A stretch of 64,000 nucleotides of DNA. It comes from Microvirga sp. ACRRW (GTDB taxonomy: Bacteria > Pseudomonadota > Alphaproteobacteria > Rhizobiales > Beijerinckiaceae). The stretch covers positions 620,001 to 684,000 of the forward strand of contig NZ_JAKRNJ010000001.1 of assembly GCF_022346925.1 (NCBI RefSeq), in the 5' to 3' direction. The translations under genes and the position numbers were made by a program. Under the pieces are notes generated by a model, which made no database searches, was not told the DNA's origin, and saw only the letters and a program-made list of their open reading frames with translations. Of this stretch, positions 18,200-25,742 are shown one piece after another. Positions within the stretch are counted from its first letter, which is position 1. Every line of letters begins with the position of its first letter.

Positions 18200-19216
18200 A
18201 TGCCCCGTTACGCTTTCGAAGACCTCACGCCCGGCACCACGCAGATGCTTGGCCCCGTCACCATCACGAAGGAAGCGCTCCTTGCCTTCGCGCAGGAATA
18301 CGACGCGCAGCCTTTCCATGTGGACGAGGTGGCGGCCAAGGACAGCTTCATTGGCACGCTCATCGCCTCGGGCTGGCACACCTGCTCCATCAACATGCGG
18401 CTGATCGCGGATGATGTGATCCTCGATTCCACGTCCCTCGGTTCGCCCGGCATTGAGGAAGTGAAGTGGCTCAAGCCCGTGCGGCCCGGCGACAGCTTAC
18501 GCTCGCGCATGACGATCCTGGAAAGCCGACCCTCAAAGAGCCGACCCTCCCTTGGCCTCGTGCGCTTCCAGTTCGAGATGCTCAATCAAGCGGATGAACC
18601 CGTTTTCACGCAGAAGAACTGGATCATGTTCGGACGCCGCGATGCGGAGCCGGTCAAGGGGTCGGGGCCCAGTGTTCTGGCCGCCGCCGCATCCGACATG
18701 CCGGACAACACGCCGAAACGCGAGCTACCGCACATTTCATCCAATCCGTATTTCGAGGATCTGGTGATCGGCGAGACGGAGGTGCTTGGCTCTTACAAAT
18801 TCGAGCCTGACGACATCATCGCATTTGCCAGGCAATTCGATCCGCAGCGTTTCCATGTGGATGCGGAGGCTGCGAAGGACAGCCTGTTCGGCGCACTCTG
18901 CGCTTCCGGTTGGCATACGGCGAGCGTCTGGATGAAGCAGATGGTCGGCTATCGCCACCGCATCCGCGAGACTGCGCTCGCGCAGGGCGCGCGGCCCGCA
19001 CGGCTTGGCCCCTCCCCCGGCTTTACCAATCTGAAGTGGCTCAAGCCCGTCTATGCGGGCGACACCATCACCTACCGTTCCACAGTGACAGGAAAGCGCG
19101 CGTCTAACTCGCGCCCCGGCTGGGGCCTCGTGTTCCACCACAACAGCGGCATCAACCAGCATGGAGATGAGGTGTTCTCCTTCGAGGGCATGGTGTTCTG
19201 GGAGCGGCGCTCTTGA
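18200..19216 (+). CDS. Tandem MaoC-like hot-dog dehydratase
   Basis: A 338-residue protein made of two homologous MaoC-type halves. Residues 1-150 carry YDAQPFHVDEVAAKDS and GTLIASGWHT; residues 185-338 carry FDPQRFHVDAEAAKDS and GALCASGWHT. Both halves keep the Asp-x4-His pair of R-hydratases, and both have a WLKPV motif. The fold normally works as a dimer of single domains, so this is an internal dimer. Likely an enoyl-CoA hydratase or related thioester enzyme; substrate unknown. The ATG at 18200 follows GAGCGAG. Confidence 0.85.
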   Translation: MPRYAFEDLTPGTTQMLGPVTITKEALLAFAQEYDAQPFHVDEVAAKDSFIGTLIASGWHTCSINMRLIADDVILDSTSLGSPGIEEVKWLKPVRPGDSLRSRMTILESRPSKSRPSLGLVRFQFEMLNQADEPVFTQKNWIMFGRRDAEPVKGSGPSVLAAAASDMPDNTPKRELPHISSNPYFEDLVIGETEVLGSYKFEPDDIIAFARQFDPQRFHVDAEAAKDSLFGALCASGWHTASVWMKQMVGYRHRIRETALAQGARPARLGPSPGFTNLKWLKPVYAGDTITYRSTVTGKRASNSRPGWGLVFHHNSGINQHGDEVFSFEGMVFWERRS

Positions 19217-19227
19217 CTGCATAAAAG

Positions 19228-19331
19228 CGTCATCCCGGACGAAGCGCAGCGGAGATCCGGGATCATTTGCAGGATGGGGCGCTTATATCGTCACGCGATC
19301 CCGGCTTCCGCTTCGCGGCCCCGGGATGACG
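19228..19331. repeat. Composite palindromic intergenic repeat, copy A
   Basis: Two imperfect palindromes, CGTCATCCCGGACGAAGCG...ATCCGGGAT and GCGATCCCGG...CCCCGGGATGACG, separated by about 25 bases. The outer ends CGTCATCCCGG and CCGGGATGACG are inverted repeats. It fills the gap between the stops of two convergent genes. An inverted relative lies at 29103-29246. Confidence 0.8.
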
Positions 19332-19337
19332 CGCTTG

Positions 19338-19940
19338 TTAAAGGCGCTTCTGTTCAGCCCTCGCACGCGTCTCCTCATCGAGTCTCGCGCGCGTCTCCTC
19401 ATCGAGAATAGCGCGGATCTGCGTGAGCAGCGGATGTGCGGATGTCTGCTTCTGCCCGTAGCCGAGATTGAAGGCGTAGTCGAAATCCGCGGGGTTCTTG
19501 CCTTGAACGTGCTGGAGAATGGTCTCCAGCTTGTCGAGCCCCTTAGCGAGAACGGCCTCGGGCGTTTGAGCGGCCTCGTACTCTTCCCACAGCGCCAAAA
19601 TCTCTACACACTTTTCAGCATGAAGCGACTTCGTGAGCAGCTCAAGATCCGCTCTTTCCTGAGCAGATTTGCTACTGCCTTCCGTCTGCATGATGGCGGG
19701 AATATCGCCGCTCAATGCCTCGCCGAGATCGTGCACGATGCAGAGCTTGATGAGGTGAAGAAGGTCGATGCCTTCGAATTCATCCGCGAAGACGAGCGCC
19801 ATCAGGCAGAGACGCCATGTATGCTCCGCTGTGCTCTCGGGCCGCCCATCGGATGTGAAACCACTGCGCAGGGTGCATTTCAGCTTTTCCGCTTCGCGCA
19901 GGAATTCAAGCGTTCCCAGGATACGATCAGCCGACGCCAC
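19338..19940 (-). CDS. HD-domain hydrolase (YfbR/HDDC2-like)
   Basis: A 200-residue HD-superfamily phosphohydrolase. The metal-binding pattern appears as STAEHTWRLCLMALVF, then CIVHDLGEALSGDIPA, and KGLDKLETILQH. This arrangement resembles 5'-deoxynucleotidase YfbR/HDDC2 proteins that dephosphorylate deoxynucleoside monophosphates. The C-terminus ends in a doubled LDEETRAR octapeptide, encoded by a 24-base tandem repeat. It sits beside apt, so a nucleotide-salvage role fits, by inference. Confidence 0.8.
   Translation of the reverse strand: MASADRILGTLEFLREAEKLKCTLRSGFTSDGRPESTAEHTWRLCLMALVFADEFEGIDLLHLIKLCIVHDLGEALSGDIPAIMQTEGSSKSAQERADLELLTKSLHAEKCVEILALWEEYEAAQTPEAVLAKGLDKLETILQHVQGKNPADFDYAFNLGYGQKQTSAHPLLTQIRAILDEETRARLDEETRARAEQKRL
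19366..19413. repeat. 24-base tandem duplication inside the HD-domain gene
   Basis: CGCGTCTCCTCATCGAG occurs at 19366 and again at 19390, two units of 24 bases, encoding LDEETRAR twice. Being in frame, it can vary without destroying the gene. Confidence 0.75.
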
Positions 19941-19952
19941 GAGCGCTGCTCC

Positions 19953-20498
19953 TCAGTGCCCCTCGAAGCTCACGAGGCTGCGCACCTCGACGCCGAGATC
20001 GCGCAGCTTCTTCGCACCGCCGAGGTCCGGCAGGTCGATGATGAAGCAGGCGGCGACGATGTTCGCGCCCATCTGGCGGAGCAACTGCGTGGCCGCCACC
20101 GCCGTGCCGCCCGTGGCGATGAGATCGTCCACCAGGATGACGCGCTCGCCCTGGCCGATGGCATCCGTGTGAATCTCCATCTCGTCCACGCCGTATTCCA
20201 GCGAATAGGCGATGCGCACCGTCTCGTGCGGCAGCTTGCCCTTTTTACGGATCGGCACGAAGCCCGATGAGAGTTGGTGCGCGATAGCACCGCCCAGAAT
20301 GAAACCGCGTGCTTCGATTCCGGCGACCTTGTCCACGCGTCCACCCGCGAAAGGATGCACAAGCTCATCCACCGAGCGTCGGAAGGCGCGAGCATCGCCG
20401 AGCAGGGTCGTGATGTCGCGAAACACAATGCCAGGCTTCGGATAATCTGGGATCGAGCGGATTGCTGCTTTCAGGTCGGTGAGGAGACGCTGGTCCAT
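19953..20498 (-). CDS. apt: Adenine phosphoribosyltransferase
   Basis: Salvages adenine with PRPP to AMP in the cytoplasm. The signature [17 protein letters not shown] binds PRPP, and [18 protein letters not shown] is the typical N-terminus. I prefer the ATG at 20498 ([10 protein letters not shown]) behind GCAGG at seven bases; another ATG lies five codons upstream. It ends 12 bases before the HD-domain gene on the same strand, and mtnP, which releases adenine from methylthioadenosine, lies nearby, so adenine salvage genes are clustered. Confidence 0.95.
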   Translation of the reverse strand: MDQRLLTDLKAAIRSIPDYPKPGIVFRDITTLLGDARAFRRSVDELVHPFAGGRVDKVAGIEARGFILGGAIAHQLSSGFVPIRKKGKLPHETVRIAYSLEYGVDEMEIHTDAIGQGERVILVDDLIATGGTAVAATQLLRQMGANIVAACFIIDLPDLGGAKKLRDLGVEVRSLVSFEGH

Positions 20499-20550
20499 GT
20501 TTGAGCCTGCCATAAGTGAAAAGCGGTAAGGTTATCCGAGGAGCTTAGCC

Positions 20551-20742
20551 ATGGCCGAACACCCCTCTCGAACCGTCGTGACCGATATCGATATTCCCTT
20601 TGGAAGCCTAGTTCTGTTCTTCGTCAAGGCCTCCCTCGCCGCAATCCCGGCCGCGATCATCGTCATGTTCATTCTTGCTTTCATCAGCTGGATCTTCGGT
20701 GCGATCTTCGGCTTAGGTCATATGGGCTGGATGATGAGCTAG
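20551..20742 (+). CDS. Small membrane protein
   Basis: A 63-residue product with a polar N-terminus (MAEHPSRTVVTDIDIPFG) and one long or two short hydrophobic segments (LVLFFVKASLAAIPAAIIVMF, ILAFISWIFGAIFGLG). The ATG follows GAGGAG at good spacing. It sits on the opposite strand between apt and mtnP and its stop overlaps the mtnP stop by four bases. Function unknown, but similar small proteins with the DIxIPFGSLVxFxVK pattern are likely conserved in relatives; a homologue search would tell. Confidence 0.7.
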   Translation: MAEHPSRTVVTDIDIPFGSLVLFFVKASLAAIPAAIIVMFILAFISWIFGAIFGLGHMGWMMS

Positions 20743-21623
20743 ATCTCCGACGCCTTCAAAACCCGCGCAGCAACCGCTTCGAGCTTTTTCAGAAGCTCAG
20801 GGTCGCGTGCCGATGGGGCCGTCATGATGGCGCCGTCGAGCGCCCGGTCGGACTTTGCAGGGCAAAGCTCGTGCTCGGCGGGAAAATCGCGCGCGATACG
20901 GGCGACGAGGCGAGCTACCTTCGTGGCGTTCTGCTGGGCCACGGCCACGACGGAAGCCACGTCCACATCGTCATGCTCGGGATGCCAGCAGTCGTAATCA
21001 GTCACCATGGCGATAGTGGCGTAAGTGATCTCGGCCTCGCGGGCGAGCTTGGCCTCGGGCATCGCCGTCATGCCGATCACGTCATAGCCCAACTCCTTAT
21101 AGGTGATGGATTCGGCATAGGTTGAGAATTGCGGGCCCTCGATGCACACGAGCGTGCCGCCCACCGCAAACGGGATGCCCTCCGCTCCGGCGGCGCCCGC
21201 GATCCTCTGCTGCAGCAACGGGCCGACAGGATGAGCCATGGGCACATGCGCCACACAGCCCTTTCCGAAGAACGAGTTCTCGCGCTTGTGCGTGCGGTCC
21301 ACATACTGATCCACCAGCACGAAGAAGCCGGGATAGTACTCCTGCTTGAAGGAACCGCAGGCGGAGACCGAAATGAGATCGGTTACCCCTGCTCGCTTCA
21401 TCGCGTCGATATTGGCGCGATAGTTAATGTCGGACGGCGAAAGGCGATGGCCTCGGCCATGGCGGGGAAGAAAGACAATCTGCGTTTCGCCGATGCGACC
21501 CGTGCGCAGCACGTCGGAGGGCTCACCCCAGGGTGAATCGATACGCAATTCGCGCATATCCTCGATGCCCGGCAGGTCGTAAACGCCCGATCCGCCGATG
21601 ATCCCCAGAACTGCCTTCGTCAT
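20739..21623 (-). CDS. mtnP: S-methyl-5'-thioadenosine phosphorylase
   Basis: Phosphorolyses methylthioadenosine to adenine and methylthioribose-1-phosphate. MTKAVLGIIGGSGVYDLPG opens the protein; the phosphate-binding and purine-binding signatures LPRHGRGHRLSPSDINYRAN, CIEGPQFSTYAES, and GMTAMPEAKLAREAEI are present. The ATG at 21623 follows GAGGA; longer frames upstream have no support. At 294 residues it has the usual length. Adenine released here can be reused by the nearby apt product. Confidence 0.95.
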   Translation of the reverse strand: MTKAVLGIIGGSGVYDLPGIEDMRELRIDSPWGEPSDVLRTGRIGETQIVFLPRHGRGHRLSPSDINYRANIDAMKRAGVTDLISVSACGSFKQEYYPGFFVLVDQYVDRTHKRENSFFGKGCVAHVPMAHPVGPLLQQRIAGAAGAEGIPFAVGGTLVCIEGPQFSTYAESITYKELGYDVIGMTAMPEAKLAREAEITYATIAMVTDYDCWHPEHDDVDVASVVAVAQQNATKVARLVARIARDFPAEHELCPAKSDRALDGAIMTAPSARDPELLKKLEAVAARVLKASEI

Positions 21624-21737
21624 CTTCGTCCTCGCCTGCTTGGGCTCTCTCGTCCCTGTCATAGCCGAAGGCGAAGCCTGCCCCAAGCCTGAGCTCACAT
21701 TCATGGACCTTCGGGGCGTCAGCCCTCGGCCTAATCA

Positions 21738-22346
21738 TCAGCGTAAGGGAAATGCCGCCATCTCGTCCGTTTCGAGGCAAGGGAAGAGCGTTTCGCGAAC
21801 GAGCCGGATCTGCTTCACGGGCGCCGTAATCGCGACGGGCAACGCCTCGACGCGCTCGACCACATCCTTCGGGATCGCGGCATCCGTCCGGTAGCGCGCC
21901 AGGGTCGAATGGATCAGATCATAGATGATCGGCTTCTGGCCGGGAGGCGACGGAACCTCGCGAACGATCCTCTCCCGGATGGCTTCAATCAAGCCGGTTT
22001 CCTCGGTCGCGGTCGCGATGATGGCCGTATCGGTGACCTTGAGGCGGGAGAAGCGCAGCTCCAAGGCACGATGGCCGACGCATAGGTCATTCAGGATGCC
22101 GCGGCACTGCGGCTCGATGCTCTGCCAATAGACCTCCTTGTCGTAGCCTTCCTTCACGGTCGCCAGCGGGTAGATAGTGACATGCAATCCGTGCCCCGGC
22201 CCGAGATGCAAGGGTTCCGGCCAAAGCTTGTCGAAAGCCTCCTGCACCTTCGCAAAGGCGCTTCGGGTTTCGGGCTCCAGGCTGGGTTGTACGTGGTAGG
22301 CGAGGCACGGCTGGGCCCAAATGGCGTCGGCGATGGTCTGTAACAT
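21738..22346 (-). CDS. 2H phosphoesterase-like protein
   Basis: A protein of about 202 residues with the two H-x-T/S-x motifs of the 2H phosphoesterase (2'-5' RNA ligase) superfamily: LHVTIYPL and IHSTLARYR. Members open 2',3'-cyclic phosphates or 2'-5' bonds. The ATG at 22346 has AAGG upstream and gives a start at MLQTIADAIW. Substrate unknown. It follows the small gene at 22418-22696 on the same strand. Confidence 0.65.
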   Translation of the reverse strand: MLQTIADAIWAQPCLAYHVQPSLEPETRSAFAKVQEAFDKLWPEPLHLGPGHGLHVTIYPLATVKEGYDKEVYWQSIEPQCRGILNDLCVGHRALELRFSRLKVTDTAIIATATEETGLIEAIRERIVREVPSPPGQKPIIYDLIHSTLARYRTDAAIPKDVVERVEALPVAITAPVKQIRLVRETLFPCLETDEMAAFPLR

Positions 22347-22417
22347 GAAAACCGCCTTAAGGTCGCCTGCCGGCAAAGTCATCCGAAAAGAAAGGGCTCC
22401 GATGGAGCCCTCTGAAC

Positions 22418-22696
22418 TTATGCGGATTCCTTGAGAGCCAGCCAGTCTTCCCAGCAATGCTCAGGATCCACATCGTCATAACCGCGCTCCTCAGCCAGCT
22501 TCTCAGCGGCTTTGGGGGAAACACGCATGGCTTGGGGCAAGAAATGATCGCGGATCTTCTCGACCTCTTCCTGGTTCAGGGGCGATCCCTTGCGCTCTTC
22601 CATTTGCGTGAGAATGGCAACGAGAGCAGGAACGAAGACAAGGACCTCCTCATTAGAAGTATTTTTCTGCTTCTTTCCAAAAAAATTCCAGATCAT
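22418..22696 (-). CDS. Small cytoplasmic protein of unknown function
   Basis: A 92-residue charged protein: N-terminus MIWNFFGKKQKNTSNEE, a short hydrophobic helix (VLVFVPALVAILTQMEE), and an acidic C-terminus (DDVDPEHCWEDWLALKESA). Probably cytoplasmic or membrane-associated through the N-terminal helix. I do not recognise a family. It lies downstream of the petABC terminator and upstream of the 2H phosphoesterase-like gene on the same strand. Confidence 0.6.
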   Translation of the reverse strand: MIWNFFGKKQKNTSNEEVLVFVPALVAILTQMEERKGSPLNQEEVEKIRDHFLPQAMRVSPKAAEKLAEERGYDDVDPEHCWEDWLALKESA

Positions 22697-22736
22697 CTAC
22701 AAAACCTATTCTTATGTTCCTCTGGGCCACCAAAAG

Positions 22737-22764
22737 AAAAAGGCCCCGGAAACCGGGGCCTTTT
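22737..22764 (-). terminator. Terminator of the petABC operon
   Basis: AAAAGGCCCCGG and CCGGGGCCTTTT pair perfectly over 12 bases with a three-base loop. It lies directly beyond the petC stop on the minus strand and works in both directions. Confidence 0.9.
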
Positions 22765-22769
22765 CGATT

Positions 22770-23654
22770 TTAAGGATTGTGGGTCATCGGAGGCGTTGCG
22801 TGGCCTTCGACCTCGCCGCCCACTCGGGCCCAGACCTTTTTCTTCGTGAAGTAGAGCAGACCCGAAAGCACCAGCAGGAACAGCATGACCTGGAAGCCGA
22901 GGCGCTTGCGGGCCTCGAGGTGCGGCTCGGCCGACCACATGAGGAAGGCCGTCACGTCCTTGGCGTATTGCTCGATGGTCTCCGGAGCCTGAGACTGGCC
23001 GGCCTCATTCTTCGGATACTCCACCTGACCGTCGCTCAGCGGCTTCGGCATGGCGATGATGTGGCCGGGGAAGTAGTGGTTGTAATGACCGCCTGTCGGA
23101 ACCTGGAAACCTGCAGGGGCCTCCTCGTAGCCGCGGAGCAGCGCCACGAGGTAATCGGCGCCGTTCTCGGAATACTGGCTGAACACGTCGGTGATGAACC
23201 AGGGGAAGCCGCGCTCGTAGGTGCGAGCCTTCGCCATCAGGGACAGGTCCGGCGGAGCCTTGCCGCCGTTGGCCGCAGCCGCCGCGTTCTCGTTCGGGAA
23301 CGGAGACGGGAAGCGGTCAGCCGGACGGCCGGGACGCTGGAACATGTCGCCCGAGTCGTTCGGGCCGTCCGTGATCTGATACTCGGCGGCGAGAGCCTTG
23401 ACCTGCGCCTCGGAGAATTCCGGGCCGCCTTCTTCAGCGAGGTTGCGGAAGGCAACGTAGCTCAGGCCGTGGCAGGAGGCGCAGACCTCGCGGTAGACCT
23501 TGAAGCCGCGCTGCAGCTGAGCACGATCGAACTTGCCGAAGGGGCCTTGGAAGGTCCACTTCTGCTGCGGCGGGACCGGGGTCTCGCCGGCAGCGAAGGC
23601 CGGAGCAGAGAAGCCGAGGATGGCTGCTGCGATGAGAAGAGTACGCTTCATCAT
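22770..23654 (-). CDS. petC: Cytochrome c1 of the bc1 complex
   Basis: Heme c subunit of ubiquinol-cytochrome c reductase. A signal peptide (MKRTLLIAAAILGFSAPAFA) leads to the periplasmic heme domain with CASCHGLSYVAFRNL; a methionine ligand lies further on near HIIAMPKPL. A C-terminal membrane anchor (VMLFLLVLSGLLYFTKKKVW) is present. Passes electrons from the Rieske protein to a soluble or membrane cytochrome c. Last gene of petABC, 24 bases after petB. Confidence 0.95.
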   Translation of the reverse strand: MMKRTLLIAAAILGFSAPAFAAGETPVPPQQKWTFQGPFGKFDRAQLQRGFKVYREVCASCHGLSYVAFRNLAEEGGPEFSEAQVKALAAEYQITDGPNDSGDMFQRPGRPADRFPSPFPNENAAAAANGGKAPPDLSLMAKARTYERGFPWFITDVFSQYSENGADYLVALLRGYEEAPAGFQVPTGGHYNHYFPGHIIAMPKPLSDGQVEYPKNEAGQSQAPETIEQYAKDVTAFLMWSAEPHLEARKRLGFQVMLFLLVLSGLLYFTKKKVWARVGGEVEGHATPPMTHNP

Positions 23655-23678
23655 TGTTCTGTTTCCTCTACTCTCGCA

Positions 23679-24959
23679 TTAGCCCTTGGAGTGCGGCTCG
23701 GGATTGGCACCGGCCGGCACGCCAGCTCCACCCTTCTGCACGCCCATCACGGATTCGAGGATCGAATTCGGCAGCGGCAGCGGACGCTCGACGAAGCCGA
23801 GCACCGGCAGGACGATGAGGAAGTGGGCGAAATAGTACACGGTGCAGATCTGCGACGCGATCACGTACCAGCCTTCAGCCGGACGGGAGCCAAGCCAGCC
23901 GAGGATGAAGCAGACCACCACGAACAGCCAGAAGAACTGCTTATAGAGCGGGCGGTAGGCAGTGGAGCGCACCTTCGAGGTGTCGAGCCAGGGCATGAAG
24001 CACCAGATCACGATGGCAGCGCCCATGGCGATGACGCCGCCGAGCTTGTCGGGAATGGCGCGCAGGATCGCGTAGAAGGGCAGGAAGTACCACTCGGGCA
24101 CGATGTGCGCGGGCGTGACTGCCGGATTCGCAGGGATGTAGTTGTCCGCATGGCCGAGATAGTTCGGCATGTAGAACACCCAGTAGGCGAAGAAGAGCAT
24201 GAACACGACGACGGCGAAGATATCCTTGATCGTCGCATAAGGCGTGAACGGAACCGCGTCCTTGCCCGACTTGATCGGAATGCCGGTCGGGTTGTTCTGG
24301 CCCGGCACGTGCAGAGCCCAGATATGCAGGCCGACGACGCCGGCGATCATGAAGGGCAGCAGGTAGTGCAGGGAGAAGAAGCGGTTGAGCGTCGGGTTGC
24401 CCACCGAGTAGCCGCCCCAGAGGTAGCTGACGATGGTGTCGCCGACGACCGGGATCGCCGAGAACAGGTTGGTGATCACGGTGGCGCCCCAGAAGCTCAT
24501 CTGGCCCCAGGGAAGCACGTAACCCATGAAGGCGGTGGCCATCATGAGAAGGAAGATGATCACGCCCAGAATGTAGAGCACTTCACGCGGCGCCTTGTAG
24601 GAGCCGTAGTAGAAGTTGCGGAAGATGTGGACATAGACGGCGACGAAGAACATCGACGCGCCGTTGGCGTGCAGATAGCGGATGAGCCAGCCGTAGTTCA
24701 CGTCGCGCATGATGTGCTCGACGGACTGGAAGGCGAGATTGGCATTCGGCGTGTAGTACATCGCCAGGAACACGCCCGTCACGATCTGCGAGACGAGCAT
24801 GAACGCCAGAATGGCACCGAAGGTCCAGAAATAGGTCAGGTTCCGCGGCACCGGGAAAGCGATGAACGAGGAATGGACGAGGCCTGCGATGGGCAAGCGG
24901 CTCTCGAACCACTTACCGAAGGCGCTCTTGGGAACGTAAGTCGTGGAATGCTGGCTCAT
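23679..24959 (-). CDS. petB: Cytochrome b of the bc1 complex
   Basis: Central membrane subunit of the bc1 complex, holding hemes bL and bH and the quinol oxidation and quinone reduction sites. At 426 residues it has eight expected helices; the quinol-site motif PEW(Y) appears as [16 protein letters not shown], and histidine ligands lie in helices around [11 protein letters not shown] and [20 protein letters not shown]. It lies between petA (25 bases upstream) and petC. Confidence 0.97.
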   Translation of the reverse strand: MSQHSTTYVPKSAFGKWFESRLPIAGLVHSSFIAFPVPRNLTYFWTFGAILAFMLVSQIVTGVFLAMYYTPNANLAFQSVEHIMRDVNYGWLIRYLHANGASMFFVAVYVHIFRNFYYGSYKAPREVLYILGVIIFLLMMATAFMGYVLPWGQMSFWGATVITNLFSAIPVVGDTIVSYLWGGYSVGNPTLNRFFSLHYLLPFMIAGVVGLHIWALHVPGQNNPTGIPIKSGKDAVPFTPYATIKDIFAVVVFMLFFAYWVFYMPNYLGHADNYIPANPAVTPAHIVPEWYFLPFYAILRAIPDKLGGVIAMGAAIVIWCFMPWLDTSKVRSTAYRPLYKQFFWLFVVVCFILGWLGSRPAEGWYVIASQICTVYYFAHFLIVLPVLGFVERPLPLPNSILESVMGVQKGGAGVPAGANPEPHSKG

Positions 24960-24984
24960 GGATATGCCTGATCGTCGCTGTCAG

Positions 24985-25548
24985 TTACGCCGTGGCTTCT
25001 TGGCCGATGATGATCTTCGTGTCGGACGCGAAGGAATAAGGCGGGATCGGCAGATTGATCGGCGCCGGGCCGCCGCGGACGCGGCCGGAGGTGTCGAAGA
25101 CCGAACCGTGGCAGGGGCAGAACCAGCCATGATACTCACCCTGCTGGCCGAGAGGCACGCAGCCCAGATGGGTGCAGTTGCCGTAAACGATGAGCCACTG
25201 GGCCTTGCCTTCCTTCACGCGGGCCGAGTCGGCCTGCGGATCGCGGAGCGAAGCCACGTTCACGTCCTCGGCGGCCTTGATTTCCTCAGCCGTACGGTGA
25301 CGGATGAAGATCAGTTTGCCGCGCCAGAAGACCTTCACGATCTGCCCTTCGGCGATCGGGGACAGGTCCACTTCGACGGGGGCGCCGGCAGCCACCGTCG
25401 CCGCGTCGGGCGCCAGGGACTGGACGAAGGGCCATACCAGGGTAGCTCCGCCGACAACGGCGGCTGCGCCCGTGGCGATGTAAAGGAAATCGCGCCGTGT
25501 CGGCTCAGCGACATGAGTGGTGGTCTCGGCCACGTGGCTCTCCAGCAT
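24985..25548 (-). CDS. petA: Rieske iron-sulfur subunit of the bc1 complex
   Basis: Carries the high-potential 2Fe-2S cluster that takes the first electron from ubiquinol. The N-terminus has a twin-arginine export motif (TRRDFLYIATGAAAV) that also serves as the membrane anchor. Cluster ligands lie in CTHLGC and CPCHGS, with the conserved cysteines for the disulfide. At 187 residues the length is normal. First gene of the petABC operon; an inverted repeat sits just upstream (25577-25599). Confidence 0.97.
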   Translation of the reverse strand: MLESHVAETTTHVAEPTRRDFLYIATGAAAVVGGATLVWPFVQSLAPDAATVAAGAPVEVDLSPIAEGQIVKVFWRGKLIFIRHRTAEEIKAAEDVNVASLRDPQADSARVKEGKAQWLIVYGNCTHLGCVPLGQQGEYHGWFCPCHGSVFDTSGRVRGGPAPINLPIPPYSFASDTKIIIGQEATA

Positions 25549-25576
25549 TGATCAAAAACGAGAACCGCGCATCTTC

Positions 25577-25599
25577 AATGCCTTGCGAGACAAGGCATT
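25577..25599. promoter_or_regulatory. Inverted repeat upstream of petABC
   Basis: AATGCCTTG and CAAGGCATT form a perfect nine-base inverted repeat around CGAGA, 29 bases before the petA ATG. No T tract follows in the operon direction, so an operator or leader hairpin is more likely than a terminator. Confidence 0.5.
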
Positions 25600-25742
25600 T
25601 CGGCATGCCAGTTCCTACAATAAGGAACAAGCATACGCGTCAACGCGCACGCAATGCGACTGGGAGTCGCCGCGCGGTGGCTCTTTGGCACGGCCAAGCC
25701 CCGCTGTCCATAGCCGGATTGGAGTTGTTCCAACCTGATGCC

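Noticed and set aside
22590-24971. 793-codon open frame antisense to petB and petC
   Set aside because: Composition (His, Arg, Glu-rich with no domain) marks it as a shadow of the cytochrome genes.
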